64,000 nucleotides of DNA from Epinephelus fuscoguttatus (lineage: Eukaryota; Chordata; Actinopteri; Perciformes; Serranidae): positions 677,001 to 741,000 of the forward strand of contig NC_064767.1 in assembly GCF_011397635.1 (NCBI RefSeq). Direction: 5' to 3'. How positions within the stretch are numbered: position 1 is the first letter of the stretch; the number at the start of each line of letters is the position of its first letter. Below are positions 23,294 through 38,200 of the stretch, one piece after another. The notes under the pieces are model-generated. The model was given only the letters and a program-made list of their open reading frames with translations. It had not been told where the DNA came from and ran no database searches. The position numbers and the translations under genes were made by a program.

Positions 23294-26200
23294 GTAAGAC
23301 TGCCACCTCGTCTTCTTCACCTCCTCTTCCTCACATCTTCATGGATGATCTCAACATCTATAAAATACAAATTACCCACTGCAGCACTTTCAGAGTGAGC
23401 GACAGGAATAAACAGTGCACCCAAAAATGTAAATGCAGCCATTATCTACTCACCCATATGGCGAGGGAGGCTCAGGTGAAGTTTTAGAGTCCTCACATCA
23501 CTTGCAGAGATCCAAGGGGAGAGGAGGTAGCAACACAACTCCACCTAATGGAGGCTGACGGCGCCCCAGATTCAAACGTCCAAAAACACATCATTGAAAC
23601 CACAAAATATCTCCATACTGCTCGTCCGTAGTGATCCAAGTGTCCTGAAGCCCCAACATAAAAAGTTGTTTGGAAAAACCTCATTTGAACTCTGTTCAAA
23701 TAGCCTCATTGTAGCCTGTAGCTCTGACTGCCTCTCTGGGCACCGCGCTCACGTCTGCGTCAGGACCCACAGCATGAGGGTGAGTAGATAATGGCTGAAT
23801 TTTCATTTTTGGGTGCACTAGTTCCTGTGTCAGACTCTGACCGGGCAGTTCTCTGATCCTGGATCAGCTCCACTTTACCTCTGATGAATCAGATTTAATC
23901 AATAATCAAACGGTGTTCTGTTTCTGATCACCAGCCGTCGTTCGGCTACATTGAGAGAGAAGATCTGAAGAAGTTCACCTTCAGCTTTGACGCCTTCTTT
24001 GGAAACCCTAAAGCCATGCAGCCTGGCGTCAGAGTCCACTTCACCGCCTGCAAGGAGAAGGTGAGACGCAGTCTGTGCTATCAACACACAACTCATACGG
24101 ATATTAAAACAACCAGAAGGTTCAGTTCATGTTCATATTTTTTTTCCTTTACATCATTAGAAATATTAATTTTAATTTTTAGCTGATGAACGACTCGTCT
24201 CTGTGACAATGATTTAGTTATGAAACAACAAACTTTGATTAAATATTCATGTCAGTAAATATGATGATGAAACTGGAGTTCTGAGCGCTCGCTGCTGGCC
24301 GCTCCTCGCCGGGGTCGGTCAGAGAAACATGATCTAAACACATTTAGCTTTAACATTGTTTGTGGTTCTAAGCAGAACAGTCTGATAGCGACAGATGTGA
24401 AAGTGGCTCCAGGTGGAACAGAGAACGTGGACACGGAGATCTACGAGGCAGTGGTCAGTCAGCCCATCACGGAGCCTCAGGTTAGTTCACACGCCAGGTG
24501 TTTGGAACTCATTGTCCTTCCTGTTTCCTGATGTTGACCTGGTTGTGTTGTCATCGGTATGCAGCCCGGCGAGCGTCAGTACCAGGGGCAGGTCCACGTG
24601 GACATCGGGCCACTTAGGACAAACCTGATGTTTGACAGGAAGGACAGCACGGTGACGCTGCTGAAGAACGACCAGGTGCTCATCAACCTGCTGACCGACA
24701 TCGTCACCGAGAAGAGAAGAGCGACCAACATCAAACCCAAAATCCCCGCCACCTTCAGCTTCACCCACGAGGAGAGGGAGGAGGTCAGAGCTGCTTCTTG
24801 CTCACCTGTACACCTATTTACCTGTTCACCTATTTGACTGTTGACCTGTTTACCTCCTCACCTGTGTCTATTTGACTCGATGTTTTGAATCGTTTCAGGG
24901 TGTCATCATCAGCCTGACAGACAATGAAGGCGTCATCAAGTCTGAGAAACACGGCGAGCTTCCCTTCGACATCAAAGAGAATTTCAGTGATGTTGAGTTC
25001 ACTGCCGAGGACATCAACGAGGAGGTGGAGTTCACCATCATCGTGGTGAGTATTCAGAGATGTTCACTTCCTGTCACAGCTCTGACTGATCGCCAGCTGA
25101 GGATTTATAAATCATGTTGTTTCTGTTTGTCCTCAGCTGAGGGCGGGGAAGAGGGCCATCAGGATCCGACGGGTGAAGGAACCCCTCCTCCTGACGCTTT
25201 CTGCCGCCACTGCTGCTGCTGCTGTCTCTGAGGAGGCCACCGGTCAAAACACAGACGACGACGACGACAACGACGATGATGATGACGATGACAACAGCGA
25301 GAAGGACACTTCTCCTAAAGTGACACCCATGGTGAAGCCGGAGCTGGGGCCCAACATGAGGCTGGACCCGGAGCTGTACGAGGGCATCGTCAGCCAGCCA
25401 ATCATAGAGCCCACGGTGAGTCTGATACAACTGATGTACAGATGGTTACTGTCAGCGCCAGTATGTCTCTGTTACTGGTTCCAGTTTGAACAAACAGCTG
25501 CTGAAGAAGAAGAAGAAGAAGAAGAAGAACAGAAGTTTGCAGAAACTCAACCGTCATCATGTAGAGGTGGGCTGTGTATAGATGAAAATCGATGTGTCAC
25601 AGCTTATTCCATGTGCGACGTTTAAAATGACTATACAACAAACATCAGGTATAAATATTCATGTCATTTTTTTTAAGTCACCAAAAAAAGGCTTGTGTTT
25701 CTCTTTTCTCTCCCAGACACACACAGCGTTTTATTGAACTTTATTATAACAGTCCATCCATCCATTTTCATCTGTTTATCCGAGGCAGAGTCACAGAGGC
25801 AGCAGGCCAAGCAAAGCGCCCCAGACCTCCCTCTGCTCAGCACACTTTCCAGCTCCTCCTGGGGGACCCCGAGGCGTTCCCAGGCCCATTGAGATATATA
25901 ATCCCTCCAGCGTGTTTTCGGTCTTCCTCAGGGCCTCCTGCCAGTGGTACGTGCCCAGGAGGATCCTGATCAGATGTCTGAACCACCTCATCTGACTCCT
26001 TTCTACATGAAGGAGCAGCGGCTCTACTCCGAGCTCCCTCCAGATGTCTGACTCCTCCCCCTGTCTCTAAGGTTGAGCCCAGACACCCTACAGAGGAAAC
26101 TCATTTCAGACGCTTGTATCTGTGACCTCATTCTTTCAGTCACTACCCAGAGCTCATGACCATAGGTGAGAGTTGGGACGGAGATGGACCAGGAAATCTA

Positions 26201-29200
26201 AAGCTTCACCCTACTGGCTCAGCTCCCTCTTCACCACGACAGTTGGCGCAGTGCCCGCATCACTGCAGATGCCGCACCAAACCACGATCCATCTCACGCT
26301 TCATTCTACCCTCACTGTGAACAAGACTCTGAGATACTTGAACTCCTTCACTGGAGGCAGTAACTCTCCCAACCCAGAGAAAACAATCCACCGTTCTCCA
26401 GCAGAGAACCATGACCTCAGACTGGGAGGTGCTGACTCTCATCCTGACTGCGTCACACTCAAACTGCCCCAGGTCATGCTGGAGGTCACGATGTGATGAA
26501 GCCAACAGAACCACATCATCTGCAAAGAGCAGAGACGCAATTCTGAGGTCCCCCAGACCCCTTCCTCCCCCGGCTGCGCCTCGAGATCCTGTCCATGAAG
26601 ATCACAAACAGGATTGGTGACAAGGGACAACCTTGGCGGAGGCCAACACCCACTGAGAATGTGTTTGACTTTACGCCGAGTATTCGGACACAGCTCTCAC
26701 TTTTGTCATACTGGGACCAGATGGCTCGTAGCAGAGGGCCAGGTACCCTGCACTCCCACAGGCCCACAAAGCACGTGTAGACTGGATGGGCAAACTCCCA
26801 CGACCCCTTCAGCAGCCTTGCAAGGGTAAAGAGCTGCTCCACTGTTTTACGGCGAGGACGGAATCCACATCACTCCTCCTGAATCTGAGGTTCGACAATC
26901 GGTTGGAGCCTCCTCTCCATCACCCTGGAGTAAACAGACCTGGGAGGCTGAGCAGTGTGATACCCCAGTAGTTGGAGCACAACCTCTGGTCCCCTTTTTG
27001 AAGATGGGAACCACCACCCCGGTCTCCACGTGACACTGAAAAGGTGTGTCAGCCTGACAGCACAACAGCATTCAGAGCCTTCAGCATCTCAGGGCAAATC
27101 TCATCCACACCCGGCATCTTGCTGCTGGGAAGCTTTTTGACTATCTCAGCAACCTATGCCAGGGATATGGGCGAGAATTCCCCAAAGTCCTCAGGCTCTC
27201 CCTCCTCCACGGTGGACGTGACAACCAGGTTCAGTTCAGGTCAGCAGTTGTTCTTCTCTGCTGAGCAGAGAAGAACCCTAACCTAATCCTAAGCCCTGCT
27301 TTCCCTTCCTGAGATGTCTAATGGTTTGTCAGAACTTCGGTGAGGCCAATAGAAAGTCCTTCTCCATAGACTCTTCCTATACCTGGGTTTTTGCTTGTCA
27401 GCTGCAGTTTTGTCCTTAGCCCTTTTGGCCAATTGGTACCTGTCTGCTGCTTGTTTGGCCCCTGGGCCAACCAGACCCAAAATGCCTCCTTCTTTAGCCT
27501 GACGTGACGGCTTCTCTCACTGCTGGTGTCCACTAGTGGGTTCTTAGGTTGCCGCCATGACAGGCACCATCAACCTTCCGACCACAGCTCCTAGCAGCCG
27601 CCTCCATAATGGAGGCTTTGAACATGGACCACTCAGATTGGGAGAAATTCCTCTGGAGGTGGGAGTTGAGGACGTTCCCAGTTCACCCTCACTATACGTT
27701 TGGGTTTACCAGGTCTGTCCGGCAGCTTTCCCCGCCATCTGATCCAACCCACACCAGGTGCTGATCAGTTGACAGCTCTGCTCCTCTCTTCGACTGGGTG
27801 TCCAAGACACACAGCCGCAGTCTGATGATACGACCACAAAGTAGATGAACCTCCCTATGCTTGAACATGTTTTTTGTTCTGGCCAGGCCATTACTCGCAC
27901 AGAAGTCCAGTAACAAAACAACACTTGTGTTCAGGTCAGGTGGGCCGTTCCACCCAATCACCCGGCAGGGTCCCCAGCTGGCAGGGGCATACGAACAAAC
28001 AGTCAGAGACCCTTTCTTTGCGACGCACAGTGGCATTGAGGTGACCATCTCGCTCCCCAGGGACAACCCCAACACGGCGGTGTTGGGCCGGGCTCTCATG
28101 AGTATCTCCACGCATGCCTAGCGCCTCTCACCCTGGGCAACTCTGGAAAAAGCGAGAGTCCAGCCCCTCTCTAGGAGTTTGGTTCCAGAACAAGTGCTGC
28201 ACGTGGAGGTGAGCCCAACTAGTTGGTACTGCTCCACGTCCCACACCAGCTCACTAGAGAGGTGACATTCCACGTCCCCAGAGCCAGTCTGCCCCTGCCT
28301 GCCGCCCAGCACACAATGCATCTGACCCTGATCTCTGTCCCTTTGGGTGGTGGGTCCACAGGGCAACAGCTCCACGTTATCTTTCCGGGCTGAGCCTAAG
28401 GCCTGGCCACCTCGCTGGCGATTCTTGCAGGAGTTAAATGTCACGAACTTTATTGAAACAGTGCTTTAAGGTTTTGGGGTTTTTTTGTTTTGTTTTTTTT
28501 TAATAACAGTACTTAAACTTTATTGTATCAAGGTAGCCACCTTATTTACCTTTGTCGTAACTGTTATTTTACTAAATAAGTCAGTGTTTCAGTAGTCTGC
28601 AGTAATTTAGAGGTGATATAGAGGTATGTATCATGTACTGTGATGAAGCCTAAAAGTATCAGGACATTATATTTAATCCATGTGATCACATGTCACAGTC
28701 ATCTGGAGCTCAGTGGACTCGTTAGCAACACGTCTCACAGTGTTCTGTCTTCATGTTCATTCTTATCTGAAGCAGTATCAGTGAGGGGAGCTGATCTTAC
28801 AGGAGCCATCAAAGACAAAGTGAGGACTGTTAAACTGCTTCCTGTTTGTGATCTCTGACATGGTGTCTGTCTCTGTCTGTAGCCCACCATGCAGGGCTAC
28901 CCGGGTCAGATCCACGCCAACATCGGCCCCGTCAGGACCAACGTGACCTTTGACCACAGAGACTGCGGCGTCACGCTGCTGAAGAACGACCACGTGTTGA
29001 TCAACCTGCTGGTAGACATGGTGACGAGGAAGAGGAGAGCAGCCAACATCAAACCCAAAATCCCCTTCACCTTCAGCTACACCAAAGAGAAGAGAGAGCT
29101 GGTGAGTCCTAGTGGCCTCTAACGGAGTCTCTGATGTCTTGGTTTTAATCCTGAATGAACACGTGACTGTGTTTCAGGGCATCATCACCTTTCTGGGTCC

Positions 29201-32200
29201 TGAAGAAGGAATCATCAACTCCGAGGACCACGGCGAGCTTCCTTTCGACATCCATGAGAACTTCAGCGAAACCAAGTTTAACAGCAGCGACATCCACAAG
29301 GAGGTGGAGTTCACCGTGGCACTGGTGAGTCTTGACGTCACAGGCGCTGGCTGCTGGGTGACAGACGAGTTTCACCTTCTGAGCCACGCCTCCATTTTGT
29401 TTCTGCAGGTGAAATCAGAGAAGAGAGCGATCAGGCTGATGAGGACGAAGAGGGTCGAGGACCAAATCCTGGAGGAGCAGAAGAGACGGGAGGAAGAGGA
29501 GAAGAGGAAGAGAAGGGAGGACGAGGAGAAGAGGAAACGAGAGGGGGAGGAGAGGAAGAGGAGGGAGGACGAGGAGGCAGAGCAACAAAGAGAGGCCGAG
29601 AGGAAGAAAAGGGAGGAGGTGGCGGCGGCGCTGGCAGCGGCCCAGTGCAAGGTGAGAAACAGACCATCAAACAGATGTGCTAACGTTCAGTGATGGGAAA
29701 AGATTTTAGTTCTAGGTCTTTATTTAAGTTTCATGATTTAAGTTCTTTAAGTTTCTTTGTTCATTTTAAATCCTCAAGTTTTTTTATTTTAATTTTTTAA
29801 GCTTTTGACTTATTTTATTTCTTTTTAGGTGTTCATCTTTTTTTAATTTTGGTTCTTTATTGAAGTTTTTAAAAATTTATTTTAGTCTTCTAAGTTTTTT
29901 TAAATTTATTTCAGCTTTTTATTTAAGTTTTTCCTTATTTATTTTAGTTAAGGGTTTTTTATTTATTTTGTCTAAGTTTTTTTTAATTTTAATTTTTGTC
30001 AAGATTTTATTTACTTTGGTTTAAGTGTTTTTTTGTTGGTTTTAGGTCTCTGGGACTTATTTTAGTTCTGTATTTAAGTTTTTATTTATTTTAGTTTAAG
30101 TTTTTTTTTATTTATTTCTGTTCTTTAAATGTTTTATTTTGTTTTTCTTTAGCTTTTTTATTTAATTAAAAACTTTTTTTAGTCTTAAGTTTTTATTTGT
30201 TGTAGTTTTTGTAAAGTTTTTATTAACATAAGTTCATAAAGTTTTTTTTTGTTTGTTTTAGGTCTGCAGGATTTATTTTATTTCTGTATTTAAGTTTTTT
30301 TTATTATTTTAGTGCTTTATATAAGTTTTTTTAAATTTCACTTTAGATCTATAGATGTTTGTTAAATGTATATTTTAGTTCTGTAAATTATCAGATTTAT
30401 CTGAAGAGAAAACAAATAGTAATGCAAATAATTATAGCAGAATGCACAGTACCAGTACAAACAGCTCACAGTGAATGATACCAATATGCACAGTACCAGT
30501 ACAAACAGACGAAAATGATACCAGTATACAGTACCACAGTCACAGTAACAGCTCACAGTAAAATGATACCAATATGTACAGTACCAGTACAAACAGCTCA
30601 CAGTGAATGACACCAAAATGTACAGTACCAGTACAAACAGCTCACAGAAAAAGATACCAATATGTACAGTACCAGTACAAACAGCTCACAGTGAATGACA
30701 CCACTATGTACAGTACCAGTACAAACAGCTCACAGTAAATGACACCAATATGTACAGTACCAGTACAAACAGCTCACAGTTAATGACACCAATATGTACA
30801 GTACCAGTACAAACAGCTCACAGTAAATGACACCAATATGTACAGTACCAGTACAAACAGCTCACAGTAAATGATACCAATATGTACAGTATCAGTACAA
30901 ACAGCTCACAGTAAATGACACCAATATGTACAGTATCAGTACAAACAGCTCACAGTAAATGATACCAATATGTACAGTATCAGTACAAACAGCTCACAGT
31001 AAATGATACCAATATGTACAGTACCAGTACAAACAGCTCACAGTAAATGATACCAATATGTACAGTATCAGTACAAACAGCTCACAGTAAATGACACCAA
31101 TATGTACAGTATCAGTACAAACAGCTCACAGTAAATGATACCAATATGTACAGTACCAGTACAAACAGCTCACAGTAAATGATACCAATATGTACAGTAC
31201 CAGTACAAACAGCTCACAGTAAATGATACCAATATGTACAGTATCAGTACAAACAGCTCACAGTAAATGACACCAATATGTACAGTATCCAGTACAAACA
31301 GCTCACAGTAAATGACACCAATATGTACAGTACCAGTACAAACAGCTCACAGTAAATGATACCAATATGTACAGTACCAGTACAAACAGCTCACAGTGAA
31401 TGACACCAATATGTACAGTACCAGTACAAACAGCTCACAGTAAATGATACCAATATGTACAGTACCAGTACAAACAGCTCACAGTAAATGATACCAATAT
31501 GTACAGTACCAGTACAAACAGCTCACAGTAAATGACACCAATATGTACAGTACCAGTACAAACAGCTCACAGTAAATGATACCAATATGTACAGTACCAG
31601 TACAAACAGCTCACAGTTAATGACACCAATATGTACAGTACCAGTACAAACAGCTCACAGTAAATGACACCAATATGTACAGTACCAGTACAAACAGCTC
31701 ACAGTAAATGACACCAATATGTACAGTATCAGTACAAACAGCTCACAGTAAATGACACCAATATGTACAGTTCCAGTACAAACAGCTCACAGTAAATGAC
31801 ACCAATATGTACAGTACCAGTACAAACAGCTCACAGTAAATGATACCAATATGTACAGTATCAGTACAAACAGCTCACAGTAAATGATACCAATATGTAC
31901 AGTATCAGTACAAACAGCTCACAGTAAATGACACCAATATGTACAGTATCAGTACAAACAGCTCACAGTAATGATACCAATATGTACAGTATCAGTACAA
32001 ACAGCTCACAGTAAATGACACCAATATGTACAGTATCAGTACAAACAGCTCACAGTAAATGACACCAATATGTACAGTACCAGTACAAACAGCTCACAGT
32101 GAATGATACCAATATGTACAGTACCAGTACAAACAGCTCACAGTTAATGACACCAATATGTACAGTACCAGTACAAACAGCTCACAGTAAATGATACCAA

Positions 32201-35200
32201 TATGTACAGTACCAGTACAAACAGCTCACAGTGAATGACACCAATATGTACAGTACCAGTACAAACAGCTCACAGTAAATGATACCAATATGTACAGTAC
32301 CAGTACAAACAGCTCACAGTGAATGACACCAATATGTACAGTACCAGTACAAACAGCTCACAGTGAATGACACCAATATGTACAGTACCAGTACAAACAG
32401 CTCACAGTAAATGATACCAATATGTACAGTACCAGTACAAACAGCTCACAGTAAATGATACCAATATGTACAGTACCAGTACAAACAGCTCACAGTAAAT
32501 GATACCAATATGTACAGTATCAGTACAAACAGCTCACAGTAAATGATACCAATATGTACAGTATCAGTACAAACAGCTCACAGTGAATGATACCAATATG
32601 TACAGTACCAGTACAAACAGCTCACAGTGAATGACACCAATATGTACAGTACCAGTACAAACAGCTCACAGTAAATGACACCAATATGTACAGTACCAGT
32701 ACAAACAGCTCACAGTGAATGACACCAATATGTACAGTACCAGTACAAACAGCTCACAGTAAATGACACCAATATGTACAGTACCAGTACAAACAGCTCA
32801 CAGTAAATGACACCAATATGTACAGTACCAGTACAAACAGCTCACAGTAAATGACACCAATATGTACAGTACCAGTACAAACAGCTCACAGTGAATGACA
32901 CCAATATGTACAGTACCAGTACAAACAGCTCACAGTGAATGATACCAATATGTACAGTACCAGTACAAACAGCTCACAGTGAATGATACCAATATGTACA
33001 GTACCAGTACAAACAGCTCACAGTAAATGACACCAATATGTACAGTACCAGTACAAACAGCTCACAGTAAATGATACCAATATGTACAGTACCAGTACAA
33101 ACAGCTCACAGTAAATGATACCAATATGTACAGTACCAGTACAAACAGCTCACAGTAAATGACACCAATATGTACAGTACCAGTACAAACAGCTCACAGT
33201 AAATGATACCAATATGTACAGTACCAGTACAAACAGCTCACAGTAAATGATACCAATATGTACAGTACCAGTACAAACAGCTCACAGTAAATGACACCAA
33301 TATGTACAGTACCAGTACAAACAGCTCACAGTAAATGACACCAATATGTACAGTACCAGTACAAACAGCTCACAGTAAATGATACCAATATGTACAGTAC
33401 CAGTACAAACAGCTCACAGTAAATGATACCAATATGTACAGTACCAGTACAAACAGCTCACAGTAAATGACACCAATATGTACAGTACCAGTACAAACAG
33501 CTCACAGTAAATGATACCAATATGTACAGTACCAGTACAAACAGCTCACAGTAAATGATACCAATATGTACAGTACCAGTACAAACAGCTCACAGTAAAT
33601 GATACCAATATGTACAGTACCAGTACAAACAGCTCACAGTGAATGATACCAATATGTACAGTACCAGTACAAACAGCTCACAGTAAATGATACCAATATG
33701 TACAGTACCAGTACAAACAGCTCACAGTAAATGATACCAATATGTACAGTACCAGTACAAACAGCTCACAGTGAATGACACCAATATGTACAGTACCAGT
33801 ACAAACAGCTCACAGTAAATGATACCAATATGTACAGTACCAGTACAAACAGCTCACAGTTAATGATACCAATATGTACAGTACCAGTACAAACAGCTCA
33901 CAGTAAATGACACCAATATGTACAGTACCAGTACAAACAGCTCACAGTAAATGACACCAATATGTACAGTACCAGTACAAACAGCTCACAGTGAATGACA
34001 CCAATATGTACAGTACCAGTACAAACAGCTCACAGTGAATGATACCAATATGTACAGTACCAGTACAAACAGCTCACAGTAAATGACACCAATATGTACA
34101 GTACCAGTACAAACAGCTCACAGTAAATGATACCAATATGTACAGTACCAGTACAAACAGCTCACAGTGAATGATACCAATATGTACAGTACCAGTACAA
34201 ACAGCTCACAGTGAATGATACCAATATGTACAGTACCAGTACAAACAGCTCACAGTAAATGATACCAATATGTACAGTACCAGTACAAACAGCTCACAGT
34301 AAATGATACCAATATGTACAGTACCAGTACAAACAGCTCACAGTAAATGATACCAATATGTACAGTACCAGTACAAACAGCTCACAGTGAATGATACCAA
34401 TATGTACAGTACCAGTACAAACAGCTCACAGTGAATGATACCAATATGTACAGTACCAGTACAAACAACAGTAGACACAGTGGAATTATACCAATATGCA
34501 CATGTAAACAGTCCCCATTCTAGAATAAACGCTACCGTATGGAAACCATGCAGCCGGTTGGAGCTCAAATTGAATGGGAAACAAAGTCCAGTGTTCACTT
34601 AGCTGGGCGTAACTTAGCTGGGCGATGTCCGTGGATAGCTGCCTCCGTGAGAAGAGAACAGAAGGAAGGGAGGGGGGTATCACTGTCCGAGGGCTGCCGT
34701 AGAATGGCAACCAGGATGTCAGCCGACCAACACTCGCTACCCGCTCCCTGGTTGCGGCGATTTGCGATGCTGGCCAGCTAGGAATGAACTAGCAGCCAGT
34801 ACAGTCCAGTCCTCTCTGGTCTAGCTAACATTTAGCCGTGTTACTTACTGATCCATTAGAAAGAAAGCTAGCTGGACATGGGTTTTGAAGCCTCTTTGGT
34901 CACGGAGCTCCCTCCATCTCTTGAACGCCTGACTGAGGTTTACTCTTGTTTTTCCTCTTCTTTTATCACTCTCCTTTTTGCTCTTCTTTGCCTCCTCACA
35001 CAGAGGAGCTCCTTTTCTTTTGCTAGGCCGTTTTTCACTTGTCTCCAAACTTTGTCCGTCTGCCATTGTGCTCGTGACTCAACTATCTCATGCCCAACTC
35101 CTCATAAGGACCAGCTCCAGTCCCTGATTGGCTGACCCACCAGTTTCACAATACACGACGCGTTTCCTGCCGTAAAGCAGATTTTTTCCGTGAAATTTCG

Positions 35201-38200
35201 GCACCGGTGGCAGAAGCTTATTGCAAAGATTGCAAAGCCACTAAGTAACCTATGTAAACGCTGATAGTCTGATTTTACTGTGGCCACTACCCTGTGCAAC
35301 CCACATTATTTTCATCATGATATATTTAGGAAAAGATGCTGTCTGTTGCCTCTTTAAATTTTTTTATTTTAATTTTTTAAAGTTTTGTTTCATTGTAGTT
35401 TTTTAATATAGGTTTTTTATTTATTTTAGTTCTAATAGTTCTTAGTGTATTTTAACTCTTAGTTTATTTTAGTTCATTTTTTAGCACTTAAACTTTGTTT
35501 TTTATTTTAGCTCTTTTCTCATTATTTGATTTTTGGGTTTATTATAGTAATTTATTTATTTTAGTTCCTAATTTAATGTTTTTACTTAGGTAAGTTTTTT
35601 TTCCATTATTTTAGTTTTTATTAGAGTTGTTTATTTAATCTAGATCTGAAGTTTAATTTTAGTTCTTAGTTGTTGTTTTTTAGTTGAGTTTAAATGATTT
35701 TGAGTTAAGTTTGTTTTGTTTCAGGTTTAGTTATTTTATAGGATTAGTTTAGAGATACAGTTTGGAAAAAGAAATTTTGTGTAGTTTGAGGTTTAGTTTA
35801 ATTCTGCCAAACCTTTAGATTTGTTCAGGTTAAGTGATGACTTAGTGAGGCTCAAGGTTTAATTTAGTTTAGTTGGAGGTTTAGTGTGAGATGAAGAGTA
35901 GTTATGAAAGATTATGATTTAGTTTGAGGTCAAGTTCAGTGTCTGATTTCACATTTACAATAAAAACGTATTTATCAACCCTGACCTGTTGAATTCAACT
36001 GAAAACTCTGTTCAGTCGTTTAATAACTGAATTCACCAAAATGTATGTCCTAAACATTTTTATAGACAAAATCCAGACTCAGTATTTATTTCATCAGTCA
36101 TATCATTACGCACATTAAACCAATCATCTGTGCGCGCCGTGTTTCTGACTGCTTCCTGTCGTCCTGCAGTGGACGCCACTTGGCTTCAAGGTGAGGAACC
36201 CTGACACGATGGACGAGATTAGCAAGGAGCGATTTGAAGGCACCGTCCTCAAAGCCGTCTCCAAATATCCACGTAAGGAGATCAAGAAGGAGCCCGAGGC
36301 GAACAAGGAGGAGCCAGGAGGAGGAGGAGGAGGAGGAGGAGGAGGACAAATGCTCCCTGGACAGGTACGAAGGAAATACTGCAGTTTGTGACTAGTGTTG
36401 TTTTTGGCGGCCTGTTTTAATTTTAATTTTAGTCTAGTCTAGTCTTTGTGTCAAACTGTCATTTTAGTTTTTATTAGTTTTAGTTACATTCATACTCTTT
36501 TTGTCTAGTCAAGTTTCAGTCGACTAAAAGTCTGATCATTTTAGTCTTATTTTAGTCAGAATAATCCATGAGTATTTTCGTCTCATTTTAGTCGACGAAA
36601 ACTGACGACATTTTAGTCTAGTTTTAGTCAATGAAAATTGCATTTTAGTCTCTTTTTAGTAATGCAAATCTATTATACCCAGTCAATATAGTATAAGTAC
36701 CTAGTATAGTGTAGATGAAACCAAAATTTTCTTTTAGTCAAACCCGTTTCACAATTCAAACAAGGTTATCTTATTATTATATTATTGTTACCTTATAGAC
36801 TCAAGAATACATTCATTCCAGACATGGAAGACGCTCTGATTTGAATTACAACATGTTTATTTTACCAACCAAACATGTTAGAAGTACACACACATAAATT
36901 TAAATAAAATAAATAAAATAGCATCATGACAATGCCAGAAAAAATTGAATACATTCAACTTTAACATAAATAGAAACAAGGTGCTTGAATGCTCGAGCTA
37001 CAATAACAATGTTTGTTGTCTTGGCTGTCTTGGGCCTTGATGGACGATGGGCGCTGAAGAACTTAAATCTACGCCGTTTTGCGGGGGTTGACTCTGGAGC
37101 CTCTCTAACCTCATTTTCGACTTGCTCATCATCAGTCAACTGCTCTTCTTGTACTTGCACTCTTTGTGGCACAAGATGAGCAATGTAGTCCTCTGCCTTT
37201 CTGACAAGATTCTGTACTTCGTTGTCATCATTTTCTAGAAGGGTTTCAGCTACACAAGGGTCCACAAAGCATGCTGCTGCAGGAACTGGTGACAAGTTGA
37301 CAGCTGTTATATCAAGAAACACACTAAAACGCCTGTCCATGCTGAACAGCATCTTCTGAGCCAGAGCAGCTGCATCTTTATAGGTTCTCCCACGTGCAAG
37401 CGAGAACTCCGACGGCTGGTTTTTGAGATCCAGGAGTGCTGGCAGAACAAGGGAAAGCGATTGAGTGTCACTTTCAAGTGACTTAGTATGCTCCGCAAAT
37501 GGCAGAAGAAGGTCTTTCAGCATCCCAATGTTCTGCCACTCACTGGGCTGCAGGATGTCCCAGCCATGGACTCAGCCACAGCTATGAGGTGCTCCTTGAC
37601 TTCAAGACAGCGTGAAATCATAGCAAAGCAGCTTGACCACCTGGTGGGACAGTCTTTGACCAGAACCAGAGCACACTTCTGCAGCAGCCGCTCTGTGGCG
37701 ACAGATGACTTCCTAAACTTGTTCACCAAGTGCCTCACTTTCTCCAACAGCCTTTGGACCAGATGCTGAATGAATTAATAGCATCATTTTTAACCTTTTA
37801 ATTGTCTATGGGATTTTTTTTTTAATTCAGACAAAATATAAATAAATTTTGACCAGTTACATAAATGTTGAATGAGTTAATGGCATAGTTTCATACATAG
37901 ACTGACCTGTTATCCTCCCCTTCCGGATGCTCATCATCATCATTGGCGGCGGCGTGCTCCGCCTCTGAGTCCTCTTCAGAAGTTGTGGCAACTTCAGCAT
38001 GTGTGTGGAACGAAGCCACCATATTGCTGCCATTGTCAGTAATTGTTGTGAGGACCTTCTCTCTGGGGATCCCCCATTCTTCCATTGACTCCTCCACGAG
38101 TGTACTAATTGACTCTGTGTTGTGAGGGTGAACCATCTCCTTCAGGTTCAGGAGTTTGTGTTCAGCCGTGTTGTCCTCAGAGTTGAAGTAACAGGCACTG

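Noticed and set aside
25137..25415. Poly-Asp run as a sequencing or repeat artefact
   Set aside because: The exon has correct splice sites and phase, and CSDE1-like AIRIRR residues before the run. Acidic runs are common in nuclear proteins, so it was kept as coding.
30440..34468. Satellite or centromeric array
   Set aside because: It is a single intronic 4-kb minisatellite bordered by exons of one gene; nothing links it to a centromere.
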